NCBI GenBank assembly: GCA_044224515.1
Contig: JBGAKH010000006.1
Location: 124,001-188,000, forward strand
Direction of reading: 5' to 3'
Length of the DNA: 64,000 nucleotides
Source of the DNA: JBBATK01 sp044224515
GTDB taxonomy: Bacteria > Bacteroidota > Ignavibacteria > Kapaibacteriales > NICIL-2
The translations under genes and the position numbers were made by a program. Under the pieces are notes generated by a model. That model was not told the DNA's origin. It was given only the letters and a program-made list of their open reading frames with translations, and ran no database searches. Positions 60,693 to 64,000 of this stretch are shown here, in pieces. The stretch's first letter is position 1. Each line of letters starts with the position of its first letter.

Positions 60693-62393
60693 ATGACACG
60701 TTTTCCCGACATTAGTTATACACGTCCGAATTTCGATGAGTTCAAAGAACGGTTTTCAGCTCTTTTGAGCGACTTCAATTCGGCTTCGAGCGCTGCAGTA
60801 CAAAGTGACATTATTGCGGCGGTCAATGAAGAACATAATCAGTTTGACACGCAGGTTACTCTCGCATCCATTCGTCACTCCATCGACACGAAGGATGCCT
60901 TCTATGAAACCGAACGTGACTTCATCGACGAGATGACTCCGTTGTACGCCGAACTGAACAATCACTATTACAAAGCATTGGTAAGCTCGCGTTTTCGTCC
61001 TGAACTCGAACAGAAGTGGGGAAAACAGCTCTTCAATATCGCCGAAGTCACAACCAAAGTGATTTCTCCCGAAGTCGTTGAAGAACTTCAGCATGAAAAC
61101 GCATTGGGAACCGAGTACTCGAAGCTACTGGCTTCCGCAAAGATTCAATTTGACGGCCAGGAACTCAACCTTGCAGGGTTGGTACCTTATCAACAGCATA
61201 CGGATCGCGCCGTTCGCCAAGCTGCAGCAGAAGCAAAGTTCGGATTCTATATGGAGCACGCCGAGCAACTGGACCGTATATACGACGATCTTGTTCGTCT
61301 CCGTACGACCATCGCACAGAAGCTTGGTTTTAAGAACTTTACCGATTTAGGGTATGCTCGTATGGGGCGTACCGATTATAACGCCGAGATGGTTGCGGGC
61401 TATCGCGATAAAATTTTACGCCATATCGTTCCCATAACACAGCGCTTGCGCGAGCGCCAGAAAAATCGTCTTGGTGTTGACACTCTTCGCTACTTCGACG
61501 AGTCTCTAACATATAAGTCCGGCAACCCTACCCCCAAAGGTGATGCGCAGTGGATCGTGGAGCGTGCAAAGGACATGTATCGTGAGATGTCTCCGGAAAC
61601 CGACGAGTTCTTCCGCTTCATGTGCGACAACGACCTCATGGATCTTATCAATAGACCAACGAAAGCAGGAGGAGGCTACTGTACGATGCTTCAATCCTAT
61701 CGAGCCCCCTTCATCTTTTCGAATTTCAATGGAACAGCACACGATATCGATGTCTTGACGCACGAAGCAGGTCACGCGTTTCAGTGCTACATGAGTCGTA
61801 ACTTGGGTGTGCCCGAATACTATTTCCCGACTTCGGAAGCATGTGAGATTCATTCCATGAGTATGGAATTCTTTGCTTGGAAGTGGATGAAGTCGTTCTT
61901 CAAAGAAGATGAAGACAAGTACCAGTTTGAGCACTTGAGCGGTGCATTGCTGTTCTTGCCGTATGGAGTGACGGTCGACGAGTTTCAACACTATGTCTAT
62001 GACAATCCGACGGCTTCGCCGTCGCAACGTCGCGAAGCGTGGACAGCCATTGAGAAGAAGTATCTTCCACATCGTCGTTACGACGGTATTCCTTTCTTGG
62101 AACAAGGTGGTTTCTGGCAACAACAACGCCACATCTACGAATCTCCATTCTACTATATCGACTACACACTTGCACAAGTGTGTGCACTTCAATTCTGGGT
62201 ACGTACCAAAACCGATCGCGATGGGGCATGGGCAGATTACGTTCGTCTTTGTTCAGCCGGCGGTTCCAAGTCTTTCTTGGAGCTGGTTGACCTGGCGAAC
62301 TTACACTCACCATTTGAGGAGCAGAGTTTTGTATCCATTGTCGACGATATCAATCATCGTCTCGATGGAATCGACGACTCAATTTTCGCCTAG
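60693..62393 (+). CDS. M3-family oligoendopeptidase
   Basis: Zinc metallopeptidase that trims short peptides, about 566 residues. The catalytic motif is HEAGHAFQ with His357, Glu358 and His361, and the third ligand lies in ACEIHSMSMEFFAW shortly after. The C-terminal half ends with DYTLAQVCALQFW, typical of the PepF/M3B group. There is no signal peptide, so it acts in the cytoplasm. ATG 60693 is chosen; an upstream in-frame codon at 60666 adds nine residues. A hairpin (GAGGGCCG/CGGCCCTC, 62464-62491) follows. Confidence 0.92.
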   Translation: MTRFPDISYTRPNFDEFKERFSALLSDFNSASSAAVQSDIIAAVNEEHNQFDTQVTLASIRHSIDTKDAFYETERDFIDEMTPLYAELNNHYYKALVSSRFRPELEQKWGKQLFNIAEVTTKVISPEVVEELQHENALGTEYSKLLASAKIQFDGQELNLAGLVPYQQHTDRAVRQAAAEAKFGFYMEHAEQLDRIYDDLVRLRTTIAQKLGFKNFTDLGYARMGRTDYNAEMVAGYRDKILRHIVPITQRLRERQKNRLGVDTLRYFDESLTYKSGNPTPKGDAQWIVERAKDMYREMSPETDEFFRFMCDNDLMDLINRPTKAGGGYCTMLQSYRAPFIFSNFNGTAHDIDVLTHEAGHAFQCYMSRNLGVPEYYFPTSEACEIHSMSMEFFAWKWMKSFFKEDEDKYQFEHLSGALLFLPYGVTVDEFQHYVYDNPTASPSQRREAWTAIEKKYLPHRRYDGIPFLEQGGFWQQQRHIYESPFYYIDYTLAQVCALQFWVRTKTDRDGAWADYVRLCSAGGSKSFLELVDLANLHSPFEEQSFVSIVDDINHRLDGIDDSIFA

Positions 62394-62463
62394 TAAGGCT
62401 TGTCTGCAGGGCGTATCGCTCTGTATTGACTAGATAGAGTCGAAAGCACTATGCAGAAAAAAT

Positions 62464-62495
62464 GAGGGCCGGCGATCACTCGTCGGCCCTCTTAC
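62464..62495 (+). terminator. Terminator-like hairpin after the M3 peptidase
   Basis: GAGGGCCG and CGGCCCTC form an 8-bp GC-rich stem with a 12-base loop, followed by TTACTTT; 70 bases after the stop. Confidence 0.6.
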
Positions 62496-62676
62496 TTTGA
62501 GGACGCGTCTGCTCTTCGACAAGAAGAGCGCGTTTGCATCAAAGGCTACCCGATGCCTCGTGAGTCGGCAAGCCCATAATGAGCCCATCACATCCATAAG
62601 CGTAAGGTGACCCATATCTCCTTCATGAGATGGAGGAGGAATACAGCACCCATCTATACGGACTTGCGCGTTGATA

Positions 62677-63087
62677 TTAGGAGTGTACTCGTAGAATTGT
62701 CCCGCTAAGATCGCAAGTATAGGTAGTAAGTCCTTTGCTTCCGTTGGTATTCAATCCGCTACCTGACAACGAGTATCGAGCGCCGTGAGCGTTACAATAG
62801 TAGTTGTTGTTCGTCTTGTCATACATAACGTTCTCACCCTCGTGCGAGCAAATCACGGTAGCAGCATAGTACACGCTGTCTTTTCCAAATGCTACTACAC
62901 AGCCGTTAGTGATGAGGTAGTTACCGGGTGTAGTGAGTGAGGTGTATGCCGGTTGACTAAGGTCTATTGTGAAGTCAACCGGTCCACTGGGTGTAGTTGG
63001 GTTTGAACTGCAAGCTCCAAGGCATGTGACTGCAAGTGCGAGCGCAGCTCCGGCTCCAACTTTCTCAAGAAATTCTCGGCGTTCCAT
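62677..63087 (-). CDS. Rieske [2Fe-2S] lipoprotein with Tat-like signal
   Basis: A 136-residue exported iron-sulphur protein. The leader starts MERREFLEKVG, close to a twin-arginine motif, and ends in the lipobox LGAC with Cys26. Rieske cluster ligands are Cys80 and His82 (CSHEG) and Cys98 and His101 (CNAHGA). This is the full C-x-H ... C-x-x-H pattern, though the second loop is CNAHGA rather than the usual CPCHGS. Tat export would fit folding of the cluster in the cytoplasm. It is too small and isolated to be a cytochrome bc1 subunit for certain; it could serve arsenite oxidase-like or alternative respiratory complexes. Confidence 0.82.
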   Translation of the reverse strand: MERREFLEKVGAGAALALAVTCLGACSSNPTTPSGPVDFTIDLSQPAYTSLTTPGNYLITNGCVVAFGKDSVYYAATVICSHEGENVMYDKTNNNYYCNAHGARYSLSGSGLNTNGSKGLTTYTCDLSGTILRVHS

Positions 63088-63259
63088 TGTGTGTACAAGA
63101 TGGTGAATGAACTGGAGACTGAGGTTTCACTTCAACGAATGAGAATCCATTCCGGCGGAAAATGACTTCTCTTATCGTGGAGTGAGATGTCTGAAATAAG
63201 TAACACAACATTTCAATGTTGGTCTCCACATGTACGAAAGAAGTTCTGTTAAAAATGAA

Positions 63260-63290
63260 AAAGGTGTTTACGCTTCGCGTAAACACCTTT
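63260..63290 (-). terminator. Terminator of atpG
   Basis: Perfect 14-bp stem AAAGGTGTTTACGC with GCGTAAACACCTTT around TTC; on the minus strand it runs into TTTCATTTTT. It lies 37 bases after the atpG stop. Confidence 0.85.
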
Positions 63291-63327
63291 AACAAAAAGA
63301 ACTAGTACTACAGCAAAGTTCCGCGGA

Positions 63328-64000
63328 TTAGGCGGATTTGAGTGCTTCTGCGCCACCCACGATTTCCAGCATTTCCTTGGTGATCGATGCTTGGCGTGCT
63401 TTGTTGTACTGAAGCTGAAGCCCGGAAATCAGGTCGCGGGCATTCGACGTCGCATTGTCCATCGCCAGCATTCGAGCCGCTTGCTCAGCAGCGTTCGAAT
63501 CCAATAAGCCTCGCCACAACTGCAGGTTGAGGTATCTCGGCAACAAGGCCTCGAGGATATCGACACGAGTCGGTTCAAAGATGTAATCGGTGCTCGCTTC
63601 TTTCTTCGCTTTAGATTTTTCTTCCTTTTCCGGTTCAATAGGGAGTAGGGGAAGAATGCGCACATCTTGTTTGATCATGGACTTGAATTCGTTGAAGATC
63701 AAGATTACGCGATCATAGTTTCCGTAGGTAAAGCCTTCGGTCACTAGAGGTGCAATTTCTTGTACAGTGCTGAAGTCAAGTTTGAGGAAGACGTCAGGAA
63801 AGGTTGCAACAATATTGTCGTGACGACGATTGAAGTACGTTATGGCACGACGACCGACCGGAACAACGTGAATTTTTGCCTTCGGGTATTCTTCCTTGAG
63901 CTTGCGATCGATGTGATAGCTGGCAGCTTTCAAGAGATTAGAGTTGAAGCCACCACACATGCCGCGATCGGAACCGACAACAATACACAGGATGTTGTTG
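63328..64000 (-). CDS. atpG: ATP synthase F1 subunit gamma (partial)
   Basis: Central rotor shaft subunit of the F1 ATPase. At least 223 residues are present; the N-terminus lies beyond the right edge of the window. The visible beginning is CIVVGSDRGMCGGFNSN in sense, the conserved SDRGLCGGFN motif of gamma. The C-terminal coiled-coil is RMLAMDNATSNARDLISGLQLQYNKARQ followed by ASITKEMLEIVGGAEAL, the usual rotor end. A charged insert (EPEKEEKSKAKKEA) interrupts the Rossmann-like middle. It is the last gene of its operon on this side, with a strong terminator. Confidence 0.93.
   Translation of the reverse strand, partial: NNILCIVVGSDRGMCGGFNSNLLKAASYHIDRKLKEEYPKAKIHVVPVGRRAITYFNRRHDNIVATFPDVFLKLDFSTVQEIAPLVTEGFTYGNYDRVILIFNEFKSMIKQDVRILPLLPIEPEKEEKSKAKKEASTDYIFEPTRVDILEALLPRYLNLQLWRGLLDSNAAEQAARMLAMDNATSNARDLISGLQLQYNKARQASITKEMLEIVGGAEALKSA

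Noticed and set aside
1..64000. CRISPR arrays, tRNA or rRNA genes, intact insertion sequences
   Set aside because: No regularly spaced repeats, no cloverleaf with a T-loop GTTCRA signature, and no transposase frame were found on either strand by eye.

Overview
The window reads as a chromosomal segment of a Gram-negative, respiring heterotroph of the Bacteroidota/Chlorobiota (FCB) superphylum. A deep lineage near Ignavibacteria/Kapabacteria is the best guess, by inference from gene content only. The clues are a PorX-type response regulator with a PglZ domain, an exported fibronectin-III protein ending in a type IX secretion (T9SS) sorting domain, and large OmpA-family outer-membrane proteins. 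A third clue is a ClpB that stops after its first ATPase domain, a split form I recall from green sulfur bacteria. Purine-rich Shine-Dalgarno sequences precede many starts (ccmB, the 85-residue secreted protein, both suhB-like and dapF genes, the MFS gene), which is unlike most Bacteroidota. No rRNA, tRNA, CRISPR array, intact insertion sequence or prophage was recognised. Coding density is high and most genes are housekeeping.

Layout. 0.2-3.6 kb: minus-strand run ccmB, amino-acid permease, aspartokinase. 3.7-8.2 kb: a secreted Lys/Ala-rich 85-residue protein, a CoA-transferase, an Xaa-Pro peptidase, a ComF protein and a DUF971 protein. 8.4-14.2 kb: urocanate hydratase, a 634-base leader with palindromes, gyrB, and the N-terminal half of ClpB. 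14.2-25.4 kb: two paralogous barrel plus double-OmpA proteins, an FAD-linked oxidase, a LuxR-type response regulator with a structured leader, NAD synthetase, photolyase and a beta-barrel protein. 25.6-33.7 kb: a same-strand run porX, tsaE, aminotransferase, CcmC/CcsA-like protein, pgk, rhomboid protease, ispG. 34-42.5 kb: thioesterase, ferredoxin, T9SS cargo, nth, MATE pump, glycosyltransferase, a 780-base non-coding stretch with many hairpins, and an MFS transporter. 42.5-47.9 kb: lipoprotein, lpd, sucC, a PhnD-like protein and an HD hydrolase of the SpoT type. 48-51 kb: Wzz/Wza polysaccharide export pair. 51-56.7 kb: inositol phosphatase, dapF, M20 amidohydrolase, SpoU methyltransferase, FAD-dependent dehydrogenase. 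56.9-64 kb: asparagine synthetase and FkbM methyltransferase (overlapping), a second LuxR-type regulator with a terminator-like leader hairpin, M3 oligopeptidase, a Rieske lipoprotein, and atpG running off the right end.

How the genes fit together. ccmB, the CcmC-like protein, the Rieske lipoprotein, lpd, sucC and atpG point to cytochrome-based respiration with a TCA cycle. lysC and dapF belong to the lysine/diaminopimelate pathway. PorX and the sorting-domain protein indicate a T9SS, while Wza/Wzz and AsnB/FkbM suggest surface polysaccharide. No gene cluster here clearly forms a new defence or biosynthetic system. The most unusual signals are non-coding: a hairpin-rich stretch at 40.5-40.7 kb, structured leaders in front of both LuxR-type regulators, and exact palindromes at 87-102 and 10391-10411.
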